NCBI GenBank assembly: GCA_029212905.1
Contig: JARGPB010000007.1
Location: 130,759 to 194,758, forward strand
From: Thalassovita sp.
GTDB taxonomy: Bacteria; Pseudomonadota; Alphaproteobacteria; Rhodobacterales; Rhodobacteraceae
DNA length: 64,000 nucleotides
Direction of reading: 5' to 3'
The notes beneath the pieces were generated by a model. The model searched no databases. It had not been told where the DNA came from and worked only from the letters and a program-made list of their open reading frames with translations. The translations under genes were made by a program, and so were the position numbers. Of this stretch, positions 18,439 to 29,360 are shown one piece after another (positions within the stretch are counted from its first letter, which is position 1; every line of letters starts with the position of its first letter).

Positions 18439-19200
18439 ATGACCACCAAGATGGACAAAGACAAGGCGGCAACACAGGCTGATCCGGGTACACCCGCTCC
18501 ACCGGGCACACCCGCTCCAAATGTATCCCCGCAGAGATCTCTGCGGGCTCGATTTGGTGTCATAGATCAAAGCGACAAGATATTTGACGAAGTTCGCCGT
18601 CTGGTCGAGCACGAAGACGGGCTGGTCGACAAGCGGATAGGTTGGATGCTGGCCTTTAACGGCTTTTTGTTTGCCGCCTACGGGCTGGTTCTGAATGCGC
18701 AGATCACCCTGACCAAAATGCAGATGGGAGTGGATGCTTCGACCTCTGATTTTGGTGGGTTCTGGGATATTCTGGACCGGGTCGAAGTCCTGCGAACGGC
18801 GTTGATGATTGCGGGGTGCCTGTCTTCGGCCGCTGCATTGGTCGGGGTATGGGCCGCGATGCGCGCGATGGTTTATGTGCGAAATGACTATGGCAAGCAT
18901 CTGTCGAAACTGGGCGATGACTCGCAATTGGCCATGCCTGCCTTTCCCAGCGTTGGGCGCGCTGCGTTCTTTGGGAACGGGTATGGGCTGGCGGTGCCCT
19001 GTATGGCGGCGGTCCCCTGGATTTACGTCTGGTCGATGGAACATGCCGGTTTCGCCCCTTTTGGATGGGAGTTGGCCGGTCCGGGGAAATGGTGGCTACC
19101 GCTTGGCGTACCCATTTTTGCACTGTTTATATCAACGATTTCACTGCGGTTTTTGGGGCTGAAGCACCCTGAAGATCCGACAGAAAGACACAAGAAATGA
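18439..19200 (+). CDS. membrane protein of unknown function inserted between mccB and mccA
   Basis: A 253-residue protein with a hydrophilic, Pro/Thr-rich N-terminus (about 1-35, including two GTPAPP-like repeats) and then EHEDGLVDKRIGWMLAFNGF leading into a membrane segment near 70-90. Further hydrophobic segments lie near 118-138, 178-195 and 218-235. The ED-LV--R--W pattern just before a helix recalls small SLATT/RipA-like membrane proteins, but the resemblance is by eye only. It is not a known leucine-pathway enzyme. It lies 27 bases after mccB and 27 bases before mccA, so it is almost certainly co-transcribed. A perfect 20-bp palindrome lies in its coding region at 18528-18547. Confidence 0.75.
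   Translation: MTTKMDKDKAATQADPGTPAPPGTPAPNVSPQRSLRARFGVIDQSDKIFDEVRRLVEHEDGLVDKRIGWMLAFNGFLFAAYGLVLNAQITLTKMQMGVDASTSDFGGFWDILDRVEVLRTALMIAGCLSSAAALVGVWAAMRAMVYVRNDYGKHLSKLGDDSQLAMPAFPSVGRAAFFGNGYGLAVPCMAAVPWIYVWSMEHAGFAPFGWELAGPGKWWLPLGVPIFALFISTISLRFLGLKHPEDPTERHKK
18484..18519 (+). repeat. 18-bp tandem repeat encoding GTPAPP units
   Basis: Two 18-base units (18484-18501 and 18502-18519) differ at one base and encode a Gly-Thr-Pro-Ala-Pro repeat in the N-terminal linker of the inserted membrane protein. Confidence 0.85.
18528..18547. repeat. perfect 20-bp palindrome within a coding region
   Basis: The half-site CCCGCAGAGA is followed directly by its exact reverse complement, with no spacer. 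There is no T-run after it, so it is not a standard terminator; as DNA it could bind a dimeric protein, and as RNA a loop would need the centre to open. Confidence 0.85.
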
Positions 19201-19227
19201 AGTTTCAAGGCGCGAGGAGCGGGAAAC

Positions 19228-21162
<1,935 letters not shown>

Positions 21163-21199
21163 CCCCTGAGCCGGGTGCCAAATGGTGGTCGGCGGACAT

Positions 21200-21221
21200 G
21201 AGTATTTAAAGCAAGATGAAA
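21200..21221 (+). repeat. dispersed intergenic motif, copy A
   Basis: Matches the consensus GAGTATTT, two variable bases (AA here), AGCAAGATGAAA. It lies between mccA and the HMG-CoA lyase gene, reading in the direction of mccA transcription, and precedes the lyase ribosome-binding site. Confidence 0.8.
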
Positions 21222-21235
21222 GCAGGAGGCTGCGC

Positions 21236-22087
21236 ATGAGCGGCTATGTCGAGATTTTCGAAGTGGGTCCGCGGGACGGGCTGCAAAACGAGAAAACGAT
21301 GATCCCGACCGAGGCAAAGGTGGCCCTGGTCGATTGTCTGAGCGGCGCCGGGTTTCGGCGGGTTGAGGTGGCGAGTTTCGTCAGCCCTAAATGGGTCCCG
21401 CAGATGGCAGATAGCGCTGAGGTGCTGGCGGGAATCTTGCGGGTGCCGGGGGTGTCCTATGCAGCGCTGACACCGAATATGCAGGGGCTGGAGCGCGCGA
21501 TTGCCGCAAAGGCGGACGAGGTTGCGATTTTCGGGTCGGCCTCGGAAGGGTTCTCCAAGGCAAATATCAACGCAACGATTGCCGAGAGCCTTGAGCGGTT
21601 CAAGCCGGTTGCGGATGGGGCGCAGGCGGCGGGGTTGCGCGTGCGAGGATATGTGAGCTGCGTTGCCGACTGTCCCTATGATGGTCCTGTTGCACCCGAG
21701 CAAGTGGCCAAAGTGGTCGCCGAGCTGGACAAGATGGGGTGCTATGAAATCAGCCTGGGCGACACCATTGGTCAAGGGACGCCAGAACGCATTGCGGTGA
21801 TGCTGGATGCGGTGCTGGACGTTGTACCGGCGGAACGGCTGGCCGGTCATTTCCACGACACGGCTGGGCGCGCGCTGGACAATATCGAGGCTTCGTTGGA
21901 TCGCGGTCTGCGGGTGTTTGACGCGGCTGTCGGCGGTTTGGGGGGATGTCCTTATGCTCCGGGGGCTGCGGGGAATGTTGCGACCGAGGCTGTGAATGCG
22001 CGGTTGGTCGCTTTGGGATATCATACGGGCTTGGATCCGGTCGTGTTGGATCGCGCTGCGGACATGGCAAGAGCAATGCGCGCGTGA
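21236..22087 (+). CDS. hydroxymethylglutaryl-CoA lyase
   Basis: TIM-barrel lyase that splits HMG-CoA into acetoacetate and acetyl-CoA, the last step of leucine degradation (LiuE/MvaB type). The 283 residues contain EVGPRDGLQNE near 8-18, the divalent-metal His motif LAGHFHDTAGRALDN, and the active-site loop GGLGGCPYAPGAAGN with catalytic Cys238. ATG at 21236 follows AGCAGGAGG; the frame is open back to 21182 but that part overlaps the intergenic motif and lacks similarity. The hydratase gene follows after 57 bases. Confidence 0.95.
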   Translation: MSGYVEIFEVGPRDGLQNEKTMIPTEAKVALVDCLSGAGFRRVEVASFVSPKWVPQMADSAEVLAGILRVPGVSYAALTPNMQGLERAIAAKADEVAIFGSASEGFSKANINATIAESLERFKPVADGAQAAGLRVRGYVSCVADCPYDGPVAPEQVAKVVAELDKMGCYEISLGDTIGQGTPERIAVMLDAVLDVVPAERLAGHFHDTAGRALDNIEASLDRGLRVFDAAVGGLGGCPYAPGAAGNVATEAVNARLVALGYHTGLDPVVLDRAADMARAMRA

Positions 22088-22144
22088 ATTTGGGAATGCT
22101 ACTGGTCGCTCTGCCCGAAGAATTGCGCCAACTGGAGGAATAGG

Positions 22145-22927
22145 ATGACGTCTACTATCAGCATCGAGCGTGACGCGCGCGGAGTGGCAACCCTGTGGCT
22201 GGACCGTGCGGAAAAACATAATGCGATGTCGGCACAGATGATTGGCGAGCTGCATGACGCTGCCAAGACGCTGGGTGCGGACCCTGCTGTCAGGGTGGTT
22301 GTCTTGGCGGCCAAGGGGCGGAGCTTTTGCGCGGGAGGGGATTTGGGATGGATGCGCGAGCAATTCAATGCTGATCCAGAGACGCGCATGGCGGAGGCGT
22401 CGAAATTGGCGTGGATGCTGCAGGCGTTGAATACGATGCCGAAGCCTTTGATTGGGCGGGTTCAGGGGAATGCGTTCGGAGGGGGCGTCGGGCTGGCAAG
22501 CGTGTGTGACGTTGCCATCGGATCCGACGACATTCTGATGGGATTGACGGAGACGCGACTGGGGCTGATCCCGGCAACGATTGGCCCATATGTCTGTGCC
22601 CGAATGGGAGAGGCCAAGGCGCGCCGGGTGTTCATGTCCGCGCGGCGCTTTGATGCGGCCGAGGCGGTGGCTCTGGGGCTGTTGGCGCGGGTGGTCCCGG
22701 CCGAGGATCTGGATGCAGCGATTGAGGCCGAGGTGGTCCCCTATCTGGACTGCGCCCCTGGGGCAGTGGCGCGCGCCAAGGCATTGTTGCGTGCTCTGGG
22801 GCCGCAAATCGACGAGGCGACCATTCGACATACCGTCGAAGAGCTGGCGGCATGTTGGGAAGGGACCGAAGCGCCCGAAGGGATCGGCGCGTTTTTCGAA
22901 AAGCGCAAACCCAACTGGCAGGGCTGA
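22145..22927 (+). CDS. methylglutaconyl-CoA hydratase (enoyl-CoA hydratase family)
   Basis: Crotonase-fold enzyme, 260 residues, predicted to hydrate 3-methylglutaconyl-CoA to HMG-CoA (LiuC type). Motifs: KHNAMSAQM, FCAGGDLGWM (oxyanion hole) and GNAFGGGVGLAS, followed by TETRLGLIPATIGPY with the active-site Glu region. The LGLIPATI pattern and the operon (ivd, mccAB, HMG-CoA lyase) support this substrate over generic fatty enoyl-CoA. Last gene of the leucine operon; a clear intrinsic terminator follows 45 bases later. Confidence 0.93.
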   Translation: MTSTISIERDARGVATLWLDRAEKHNAMSAQMIGELHDAAKTLGADPAVRVVVLAAKGRSFCAGGDLGWMREQFNADPETRMAEASKLAWMLQALNTMPKPLIGRVQGNAFGGGVGLASVCDVAIGSDDILMGLTETRLGLIPATIGPYVCARMGEAKARRVFMSARRFDAAEAVALGLLARVVPAEDLDAAIEAEVVPYLDCAPGAVARAKALLRALGPQIDEATIRHTVEELAACWEGTEAPEGIGAFFEKRKPNWQG

Positions 22928-22971
22928 TCAATTCCTTTTCAGAAGCGAATCTCTTTCGCTCAAAAACTAGG

Positions 22972-22997
22972 ACGGCGCGGTTAAACGTGCCGTTTTT
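22972..22997 (+). terminator. intrinsic terminator of the leucine operon
   Basis: Stem ACGGCGCG pairs with CGTGCCGT (one G-T wobble) around a short A/T loop and is followed by five T. It is the only strong stem plus T-run between the hydratase gene and nuoA. Confidence 0.8.
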
Positions 22998-23291
22998 CCT
23001 GTTTAAATATGTATAACTGAGATGACTTTAGTCAGAATCAGAAAATAAATTCTGATCGCCCTAGGGATGAATTTGCGAATTTCACGACGTGACGTCATAA
23101 AAAACCTTGGCGAATTGCCGCACCGCAACGAAGATAGGCGTTGTGTGCCGTTGTATACCTTGAAAAATCGGCACACTTTCACGTTGTTGAATGTGACGCG
23201 GGTTCGGTTGACCCCGACGGGGCGCGGGAGTAAACCCGGCCTAGCAAAATCAGCCTACTGACTGCGCCCGCGCGCATGAAAGGAGCCACTC
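22998..23291 (+). promoter_or_regulatory. nuo operon upstream region with inverted repeats
   Basis: No convincing gene is seen here; a 64-codon frame (23067-23261) has no family features. It is AT-richer than its surroundings and holds three symmetrical elements: ATCAGAA/TTCTGAT with a 6-base spacer (23037-23056), the 8-bp palindrome TGACGTCA (23090-23097), and GTGTGCCG/CGGCACAC with an 18-base spacer (23143-23176). A weak promoter-like pair is TTGACC at 23208 and TAAACC at 23231 (17-base spacing). The operon's promoter and any operators must lie here or in the 22928-22971 part. Confidence 0.5.
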
Positions 23292-23657
23292 GTGGAAGAG
23301 ATGCTGAGGGAATACCTTCCCATCCTCGTCTTTCTGGCCATCGCCATTGTCCTTGGCCTTGTTCTTATCCTTGCAGCTGTTGTTCTGGCGGTCCGCAATC
23401 CGGATCCAGAAAAAGTGTCAGCTTATGAATGCGGATTTAACGCATTCGACGATGCGCGGATGAAGTTCGATGTCAGATTTTATCTGGTGTCGATCCTGTT
23501 CATTATCTTCGATCTGGAAATCGTCTTCTTGTTCCCTTGGGCCGTGGCGTTCAAGGACATCTCGATGGTCGGGTTCTGGTCCATGATGGTGTTCCTGGGC
23601 GTGTTGACCGCAGGCTTTGCCTATGAGTGGAAGAAAGGGGCCCTGGAATGGGAGTGA
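23292..23657 (+). CDS. nuoA: NADH-quinone oxidoreductase subunit A
   Basis: Membrane subunit of complex I (121 residues, three predicted helices), near the quinone-site junction of membrane and peripheral arms. Recognised by [34 protein letters not shown] in overlapping segments, including the conserved YECG and FDLE. I keep the GTG start at 23292 (AGGAG eight bases upstream), giving [10 protein letters not shown], which fits alphaproteobacterial NuoA; an ATG three codons in is the alternative. First gene of nuoA-N; nuoB overlaps its end. Confidence 0.96.
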   Translation: MEEMLREYLPILVFLAIAIVLGLVLILAAVVLAVRNPDPEKVSAYECGFNAFDDARMKFDVRFYLVSILFIIFDLEIVFLFPWAVAFKDISMVGFWSMMVFLGVLTAGFAYEWKKGALEWE

Positions 23658-24181
23658 TGACCGGTGCGAACACGGCTGGCTTCGATCGCGAAGTCGCCAC
23701 GCAAGAGTTGAATCGCGAGCTTCAGGACAAGGGCTTCCTGCTGACCTCTGTTGACGACATCATTAACTGGGGCCGCACCGGATCGTTGCACTGGATGACC
23801 TTTGGTCTGGCCTGCTGCGCCGTGGAAATGATGCACACCTCGATGCCGCGCTATGACCTGGAACGCTATGGCACCGCGCCGCGCGCTTCTCCGCGTCAGT
23901 CGGACCTGATGATTGTCGCGGGTACGCTGACCAACAAGATGGCGCCGGCGTTGCGTAAGGTCTATGACCAGATGCCCGAGCCGCGCTACGTGATCTCGAT
24001 GGGATCCTGCGCAAATGGCGGCGGATATTACCACTACAGCTATTCGGTTGTGCGCGGTTGTGACCGGATCGTGCCCGTGGATGTTTACGTCCCCGGATGC
24101 CCGCCCACCGCCGAAGCCCTGATGTATGGCCTGATGCAGCTGCAACGCAAAATCCGCCGTACCGGCACGATTGTGCGCTGA
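23648..24181 (+). CDS. nuoB: NADH-quinone oxidoreductase subunit B
   Basis: Peripheral-arm subunit carrying the terminal 4Fe-4S cluster N2, which passes electrons to quinone. Ligand motifs: [17 protein letters not shown] and [12 protein letters not shown] at 23648 has AAAGGGG eight bases upstream and overlaps the nuoA end; ATG at 23657, inside an ATGA overlap with the nuoA stop, is nearly as good and gives a start MTGANTAG. About 175 residues either way. Next gene nuoC begins 24 bases after the stop. Confidence 0.95.
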   Translation: MGVMTGANTAGFDREVATQELNRELQDKGFLLTSVDDIINWGRTGSLHWMTFGLACCAVEMMHTSMPRYDLERYGTAPRASPRQSDLMIVAGTLTNKMAPALRKVYDQMPEPRYVISMGSCANGGGYYHYSYSVVRGCDRIVPVDVYVPGCPPTAEALMYGLMQLQRKIRRTGTIVR

Positions 24182-24205
24182 TCCAAGGGTGGAAGGAAGA
24201 AACTG

Positions 24206-24811
24206 ATGAGTGAAGCTCTGAGAGAACTCGCCACCCATATCGAGCTGAAACGGCTTGATGACGTGATCGGCTGGGATATTGCGTTTGACGAACTGACAAT
24301 TGATGTCGCCCCGGCGAAAATCGTCGAGTTTGTCGAGTTCCTGAAAACTGACCCGACGTGCAAATTCTCGTCGCTGGTGGATATCACGGCCGTCGATTAC
24401 CCGGATCGGGTCAAGCGGTTCGACGTGGTCTATCATTTCCTGTCGATGTACCAGAACCACCGCATCCGCCTGCGAGTTTCAGTGCGCGAGGACGACATGG
24501 TCGCCTCGATCATCGACGTGCACCCCTCGGCCAATTGGTTCGAGCGCGAGATTTTTGACATGTTCGGCGTGCTGTTCTCGGGCCATCCCGATCTGCGCCG
24601 CCTGCTGACGGATTACGGCTTTCGTGGTCACCCGCTGCGCAAGGATTTCCCAACCACCGGCTACACCGAGGTTCGCTATGACGAGGCGCAAAAACGCGTT
24701 GTATACGAACCCGTAAAGCTGGTTCAGGAATACCGCCAGTTTGACTTCATGTCTCCGTGGGAGGGTGCCGAATACATCCTGCCCGGTGATGAGAAAGGGG
24801 ATGCGAAATGA
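24206..24811 (+). CDS. nuoC: NADH-quinone oxidoreductase subunit C
   Basis: Peripheral-arm (30 kDa-type) subunit of complex I, 201 residues, without cofactors. The signature [23 protein letters not shown] is seen in overlapping parts (NWFERE and DMFG), followed by [19 protein letters not shown]. NuoC and NuoD are separate genes here, unlike the fused NuoCD of enterobacteria. The stop overlaps the nuoD start (ATGA). Confidence 0.96.
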   Translation: MSEALRELATHIELKRLDDVIGWDIAFDELTIDVAPAKIVEFVEFLKTDPTCKFSSLVDITAVDYPDRVKRFDVVYHFLSMYQNHRIRLRVSVREDDMVASIIDVHPSANWFEREIFDMFGVLFSGHPDLRRLLTDYGFRGHPLRKDFPTTGYTEVRYDEAQKRVVYEPVKLVQEYRQFDFMSPWEGAEYILPGDEKGDAK

Positions 24812-26034
24812 TGGACGGCTCCAAGTTTGACGACGGCAGCGTTGATGCGCTGAGCGGCGAACAGAAAATCCGCAACTTCAACATCAACTTCGGCCCGCAA
24901 CACCCTGCGGCTCACGGCGTCTTGCGCCTGGTGCTGGAGCTGGACGGCGAGATCGTGGAACGTTGCGATCCCCATATCGGCCTGCTGCACCGTGGCACCG
25001 AAAAGCTGATGGAATCGCGCACCTATCTGCAAAACCTGCCCTATCTGGATCGCCTCGATTACGTGGCGCCGATGAACCAGGAACATGCCTGGTGTCTGGC
25101 GATTGAGAAACTATGTGGCGTCGAAGTGCCTCGCCGCGCTTCGCTGATCCGGGTGCTGTTCTCGGAAATCGGCCGCGTTCTGAACCACCTGCTGAACGTC
25201 ACCACACAGGCCATGGACGTCGGCGCGCTGACCCCGCCGCTGTGGGGCTTTGAAGAGCGCGAGAAGCTGATGATCTTCTACGAGCGCGCCTGTGGTGCCC
25301 GCTTGCACGCCAACTATTTCCGTCCCGGCGGTGTCCACCAGGACCTGCCCGACGAGCTGCTGGACGATATCGAGGAATGGGCGATCGAATTCCCCAAAGT
25401 TCTGGAAGATATCGACGGTCTGCTGACCGAAAACCGGATTTTCAAACAGCGTAACGCCGATATCGGCATCGTCACCGAAGAAGATATCCTGGAATGGGGC
25501 TTCTCGGGCGTCATGGTGCGGGGCTCTGGCCTCGCATGGGATCTGCGTCGCTCGCAGCCTTATGAATGCTATGACGAGTTCGAGTTCCAGATCCCCGTGG
25601 GCAAAAACGGCGACTGCTATGACCGCTACCTGTGCCGCATGGAAGAAATGCGCCAGTCCACCAGCATCATCCGTCAGGCCATCGGCAAACTGCGCGAGGC
25701 CACCGGCGACGTGCTGGCCCGCGGCAAGCTGACCCCGCCCAAACGCGGCGATATGAAGACCTCGATGGAATCGCTGATCCATCACTTCAAACTCTACACC
25801 GAGGGCTTCCACGTCCCGGCAGGCGAAGTCTACGCCGCAGTCGAGGCCCCCAAGGGTGAATTCGGCGTCTACATGGTGTCGGACGGGTCGAACAAACCCT
25901 ACCGCGCGAAACTGCGCGCGCCGGGCTTCTTGCACTTGCAAGCGATGGACCACGTTGCAGGCGGCCACCAGCTGGCCGACGTTGCAGCCATCATCGGCAC
26001 CATGGATGTCGTGTTCGGGGAGATCGATCGCTGA
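24808..26034 (+). CDS. nuoD: NADH-quinone oxidoreductase subunit D
   Basis: 49 kDa-type subunit of complex I, 408 residues, forming much of the quinone-binding cavity with NuoB. It shows [18 protein letters not shown] near 31-48, [12 protein letters not shown], and [22 protein letters not shown] near the C-terminus, all highly conserved. The start overlaps nuoC by four bases. It is followed by a 79-base gap to nuoE, which holds copy B of the dispersed intergenic motif. Confidence 0.97.
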   Translation: MMDGSKFDDGSVDALSGEQKIRNFNINFGPQHPAAHGVLRLVLELDGEIVERCDPHIGLLHRGTEKLMESRTYLQNLPYLDRLDYVAPMNQEHAWCLAIEKLCGVEVPRRASLIRVLFSEIGRVLNHLLNVTTQAMDVGALTPPLWGFEEREKLMIFYERACGARLHANYFRPGGVHQDLPDELLDDIEEWAIEFPKVLEDIDGLLTENRIFKQRNADIGIVTEEDILEWGFSGVMVRGSGLAWDLRRSQPYECYDEFEFQIPVGKNGDCYDRYLCRMEEMRQSTSIIRQAIGKLREATGDVLARGKLTPPKRGDMKTSMESLIHHFKLYTEGFHVPAGEVYAAVEAPKGEFGVYMVSDGSNKPYRAKLRAPGFLHLQAMDHVAGGHQLADVAAIIGTMDVVFGEIDR

Positions 26035-26045
26035 TGCGCCCTGCC

Positions 26046-26067
26046 TTTCATCTTGCTGAAAATACTC
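26046..26067 (-). repeat. dispersed intergenic motif, copy B
   Basis: TTTCATCTTGCT, GA, AAATACTC on the plus strand, in the nuoD-nuoE gap. Here the motif reads opposite to copies A, C and D, and is followed by a GC-rich stretch (CCGCCGGAGGC) with hairpin potential. Confidence 0.8.
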
Positions 26068-26113
26068 CCGCCGGAGGCTCCGACAGCCGCCGCGCAGCCG
26101 AGGGGATGACCTA

Positions 26114-27355
26114 ATGCTCCGCCGTCTTTACAAAGACCAACCCGCCAGCTTTGCTTTCACGCCCGACAACCTGAAATGGGCCGAAGGTCAGATCACCAAA
26201 TACCCCGAAGGGCGTCAGCAATCGGCGGTTATTCCGCTGTTGTGGCGTGCTCAGGAACAAACCGGCTGGTTGACCCGCCCGGCGATTGAATATGTCGCTG
26301 ACATGCTGGGGATGCCCTATATGCGGGCGCTCGAAGTGGCGTCGTTCTACTTCATGTTCCAGCTTCAGCCGGTCGGCTCGGTCGCTCATATCCAGATTTG
26401 CGGCACCACGTCCTGCATGATCTGTGGCGCCGAAGATCTGATTGCTGTTTGCCGTGAAAAAATCGCCGACAAAGCTCATACCCTGTCCGCTGATGGCAAA
26501 TTCAGCTGGGAAGAGGTCGAATGCCTGGGCGCATGTACCAACGCTCCGATGGCTCAGATCGGCAAGGACTACTATGAAGATCTGACCGCCGAAGGCTTTG
26601 CCAAGATGTTGGACGAGATGGCGGCAGGCAACGTGCCCGTGCCCGGTCCGCAGAATGGCCGTTTCGCGGCGGAACCTCTGGGTGGCCTGACCGCGCTGAA
26701 GGAATTTGACAGCGGCCACACCAAGTATAACGCAAGTGTACAGCTGGCGACGGATATCGGGGACACGATCAAACGGATCGACGGCACCGAGGTTCCGATT
26801 GTGACCCCTTGGGTCACGAGCAAAGCCAAGGCCGAAGCGCCTGCTGCTGAGGCTCCGGTTGCTGAAACACCTGTGGCCGCCGAAGCGCCCGCGCCTGTCG
26901 CGGCCAAAGCGACCGCTACGCCAGAAACAGATGCGCCCAAGGTTGTCGCCTCTGCGAAGCTGGACGGTGAAGAAGAGCTGGCTGACCGCAAAGGCGAGTG
27001 GAAATACGAAAAACCCATCGAAAAGGCGGCGCCTGTTGCCGCTCCGCTCGCGGATCTGGCAGGCGGTGACGAGGCTGAACCGGCGCTGCTGACTGCGGCC
27101 CGCGAAGGTGGCGCTGACGATCTGAAGCGGATCAAAGGTGTCGGTCCGAAGCTGGAGCAAACCCTCAATGATCTGGGTTTCTACCACTTTGATCAGGTTG
27201 CCGCCTGGACGGCTGCGGAAATCACTTGGGTTGATAACCGCCTGAAGTTCAAAGGCCGGATCATTCGCGACGACTGGGTTAGTCAGGCCAAGCTGTTGGC
27301 CGCTGGCGAAGATACGGAATTCTCGAAGCGCGTCGACAAGGGCGGCGTGTATTAA
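26114..27355 (+). CDS. nuoE: NADH-quinone oxidoreductase subunit E with long C-terminal extension
   Basis: The 24 kDa-type subunit of complex I with a 2Fe-2S cluster. Residues 1-170 are the canonical thioredoxin-fold part with ligands in CGTTSC (CxxxxC) and CLGAC (CxxxC). At 413 residues it is far longer than the usual 160-240. After about residue 236 comes an Ala/Pro/Glu-rich linker, and the last 75 residues form a separate domain beginning [21 protein letters not shown], like a helix-hairpin-helix element. Extended NuoE is known in Rhodobacter relatives; the role of the added domain is unknown. Confidence 0.94.
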   Translation: MLRRLYKDQPASFAFTPDNLKWAEGQITKYPEGRQQSAVIPLLWRAQEQTGWLTRPAIEYVADMLGMPYMRALEVASFYFMFQLQPVGSVAHIQICGTTSCMICGAEDLIAVCREKIADKAHTLSADGKFSWEEVECLGACTNAPMAQIGKDYYEDLTAEGFAKMLDEMAAGNVPVPGPQNGRFAAEPLGGLTALKEFDSGHTKYNASVQLATDIGDTIKRIDGTEVPIVTPWVTSKAKAEAPAAEAPVAETPVAAEAPAPVAAKATATPETDAPKVVASAKLDGEEELADRKGEWKYEKPIEKAAPVAAPLADLAGGDEAEPALLTAAREGGADDLKRIKGVGPKLEQTLNDLGFYHFDQVAAWTAAEITWVDNRLKFKGRIIRDDWVSQAKLLAAGEDTEFSKRVDKGGVY

Positions 27356-27367
27356 GGCGGATGAGGA

Positions 27368-27589
27368 ATGAGTGACCGCAACACAGAACAGGCCCGCAAA
27401 GGGCGCAAGGCTGCCATGCTGATTGCTGGCACCGGTGTGTTCTGGGTTCTGGCCACCCTCATCGGAGGACAAATGGGTCTGGATATGCGCACACGCGCGC
27501 TGTTCGACCTGATCGCCCTGGCTGGGTTCATCCTTGCCATTGCGATGATCTATCAAATCTGGCGCGCGCGCCAAAACGATCAGAGGTAA
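27368..27589 (+). CDS. small membrane protein, DUF5337-type, in the nuo operon
   Basis: A 73-residue protein with two predicted membrane helices (about 16-35 and 44-62) separated by a short polar loop, and charged ends. I recognise it as the DUF5337-like small protein found in nuo clusters of Rhodobacterales; no function is established. It starts 12 bases after nuoE with a GAGGA site and ends 4 bases before nuoF, so it is clearly part of the operon. A supernumerary or assembly role for complex I is an inference from position only. Confidence 0.8.
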   Translation: MSDRNTEQARKGRKAAMLIAGTGVFWVLATLIGGQMGLDMRTRALFDLIALAGFILAIAMIYQIWRARQNDQR

Positions 27590-27593
27590 TCGG

Positions 27594-28892
27594 ATGCTCA
27601 AGGATCAGGACCGTATCTTTACCAATATCTACGGTATGCACGAGCGCACTCTTGCGGGCGCAAAGGCGCGTGGGCATTGGGATGGCACTGCCGGTATCAT
27701 TCAAAAAGGCCGCGACTGGATCATCGACCAGATGAAAGCCAGCGGCCTGCGTGGACGCGGCGGTGCGGGGTTCCCCACCGGTTTGAAATGGTCCTTTATG
27801 CCCAAGGAAAGCGACGGTCGCCCGGCCTATCTGGTGATCAACGCGGATGAATCCGAGCCCGGCACCTGTAAAGACCGCGAAATCATGCGTCATGATCCGC
27901 ATACGCTGATCGAGGGTGCCCTGATCGCGTCCTTCGCGATGCAGGCGAATGCGTGTTACATCTATATTCGCGGTGAATACATCCGCGAGAAAGAAGCGCT
28001 GCAAGCCGCGATCGACGAGGCCTATGATGCGGGTCTTCTGGGGCCGAACGCCGCCGGCTCCGGCTGGGATTTCGACCTCTATCTGCACCACGGGGCAGGG
28101 GCCTATATCTGTGGCGAGGAAACCGCCCTGATTGAAAGCCTCGAAGGCAAAAAAGGCATGCCCCGGATGAAGCCTCCGTTCCCTGCTGGCGCGGGCCTTT
28201 ATGGCTGCCCGACCACGGTGAACAATGTGGAATCCATCGCCGTCGTGCCGACCATCCTGCGGCGTGGCCCCGAATGGTTCGCCGGATTTGGACGTCCCAA
28301 CAATGCGGGCACCAAATTGTTCGCCATTAGCGGTCATGTGAACAACCCCTGTGTGGTCGAAGAATCCATGTCCATCGGGTTCGAAGAACTGATCGAGAAA
28401 CATTGCGGTGGTATTCGCGGCGGCTGGGACAACCTGCTGGCCGTGATCCCTGGCGGATCGTCCGTGCCCTGTGTGCGCGGTGAAAATATGCGCGACGCGA
28501 TCATGGATTTCGATTACCTGCGCGGCGAGCTGGGCTCGGGTCTGGGGACCGCCGCCGTGATCGTGATGGACAAGCAAACTGACATCGTCAAAGCGATCTG
28601 GCGCCTGTCGAAGTTCTATAAACACGAAAGCTGCGGTCAGTGTACGCCTTGCCGCGAAGGCACCGGCTGGATGATGCGCGTGATGGATCGTCTGGTCAAA
28701 GGCGAAGCCGAGATCGAGGAAATCGACATGCTGTGGGACGTGACCAAGCAGGTCGAGGGACACACAATTTGCGCCTTGGGTGATGCGGCTGCATGGCCGA
28801 TTCAGGGCCTGATCCGCAACTTCCGCGACGAAATCGAAGACCGTATCAAAGCTCAGAAAACCGGGCGCATCAGCGCTGTTGCGGCGGAGTGA
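27594..28892 (+). CDS. nuoF: NADH-quinone oxidoreductase subunit F
   Basis: 51 kDa-type subunit carrying FMN and the N3 4Fe-4S cluster; the site of NADH oxidation. Motifs: [13 protein letters not shown] (NADH/FMN binding) near 58-70, [30 protein letters not shown], and the cluster ligands [12 protein letters not shown] near 343-354, with a later Cys in HTICALGD. The 432 residues match the family. It is followed after 2 bases by a lipoprotein gene. Confidence 0.97.
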   Translation: MLKDQDRIFTNIYGMHERTLAGAKARGHWDGTAGIIQKGRDWIIDQMKASGLRGRGGAGFPTGLKWSFMPKESDGRPAYLVINADESEPGTCKDREIMRHDPHTLIEGALIASFAMQANACYIYIRGEYIREKEALQAAIDEAYDAGLLGPNAAGSGWDFDLYLHHGAGAYICGEETALIESLEGKKGMPRMKPPFPAGAGLYGCPTTVNNVESIAVVPTILRRGPEWFAGFGRPNNAGTKLFAISGHVNNPCVVEESMSIGFEELIEKHCGGIRGGWDNLLAVIPGGSSVPCVRGENMRDAIMDFDYLRGELGSGLGTAAVIVMDKQTDIVKAIWRLSKFYKHESCGQCTPCREGTGWMMRVMDRLVKGEAEIEEIDMLWDVTKQVEGHTICALGDAAAWPIQGLIRNFRDEIEDRIKAQKTGRISAVAAE

Positions 28893-28894
28893 TC

Positions 28895-29230
28895 ATGATG
28901 CGGGGTCTGGTTCTTTCATGCGTTTGTCTGGGGCTGCTGGCTGGGTGTGGCAACACACGCAACACTCAGCGCGTGGCTTTTGATGGGTACTATTTCAAAG
29001 CCTCGATTAAACACCTGAAAGAAGACCCTCGGATGTTTGACGTCACCGTCAAAGGCGCCAACCAAAGCCGCGAAGGCGCCGAGGATGCTGGCCGTTACGA
29101 GGCCACACGTCATTGCGTCGTCAACTACGGTAATTCCAAGCTGGAATGGCTGGTTGTGCGCGAGACAGACGATCGTGACGTGCGGTTGGACGACGATGTT
29201 CTGATCCTGCGGGGCCGTTGCGAGGCATGA
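28895..29230 (+). CDS. small lipoprotein in the nuo operon
   Basis: A 111-residue predicted lipoprotein: hydrophobic leader and lipobox LAGC with Cys18. The mature part contains GYYFKASIKHLKEDPRMFDVTVKGA and ends in a polar segment with a second Cys pair (HCVVNYG and GRCEA) that could form a disulfide. I know no family function. ATG at 28895 lies two bases after the nuoF stop, with a second ATG next to it. Operon position suggests co-expression with complex I. Confidence 0.75.
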   Translation: MMRGLVLSCVCLGLLAGCGNTRNTQRVAFDGYYFKASIKHLKEDPRMFDVTVKGANQSREGAEDAGRYEATRHCVVNYGNSKLEWLVVRETDDRDVRLDDDVLILRGRCEA

Positions 29231-29360
29231 TGAATTCTTTTGTCATATCATGGGGTTCGGGCGATTGTTATTGCATGACAGTCGCTGCTGACCCCATCTT
29301 TTGCCCAGATGGGCGGGCGCATTTCGCGTCCCGCGCCTCTGTGCTGCAAGGAGATATGAC

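Noticed and set aside
21206..22831. A 541-codon antisense open frame across the HMG-CoA lyase and hydratase genes
   Set aside because: It overlaps two well-supported genes and is a product of GC-rich codon structure; the translated sequence is low in family features and rich in Arg/His.
23067..23261. A 64-codon frame in the nuo upstream region
   Set aside because: No ribosome-binding site, no family features, and it lies over the inverted repeats; left as non-coding.
26111..27601. A 496-codon antisense frame over nuoE
   Set aside because: No motif, entirely within nuoE and the neighbouring small gene.
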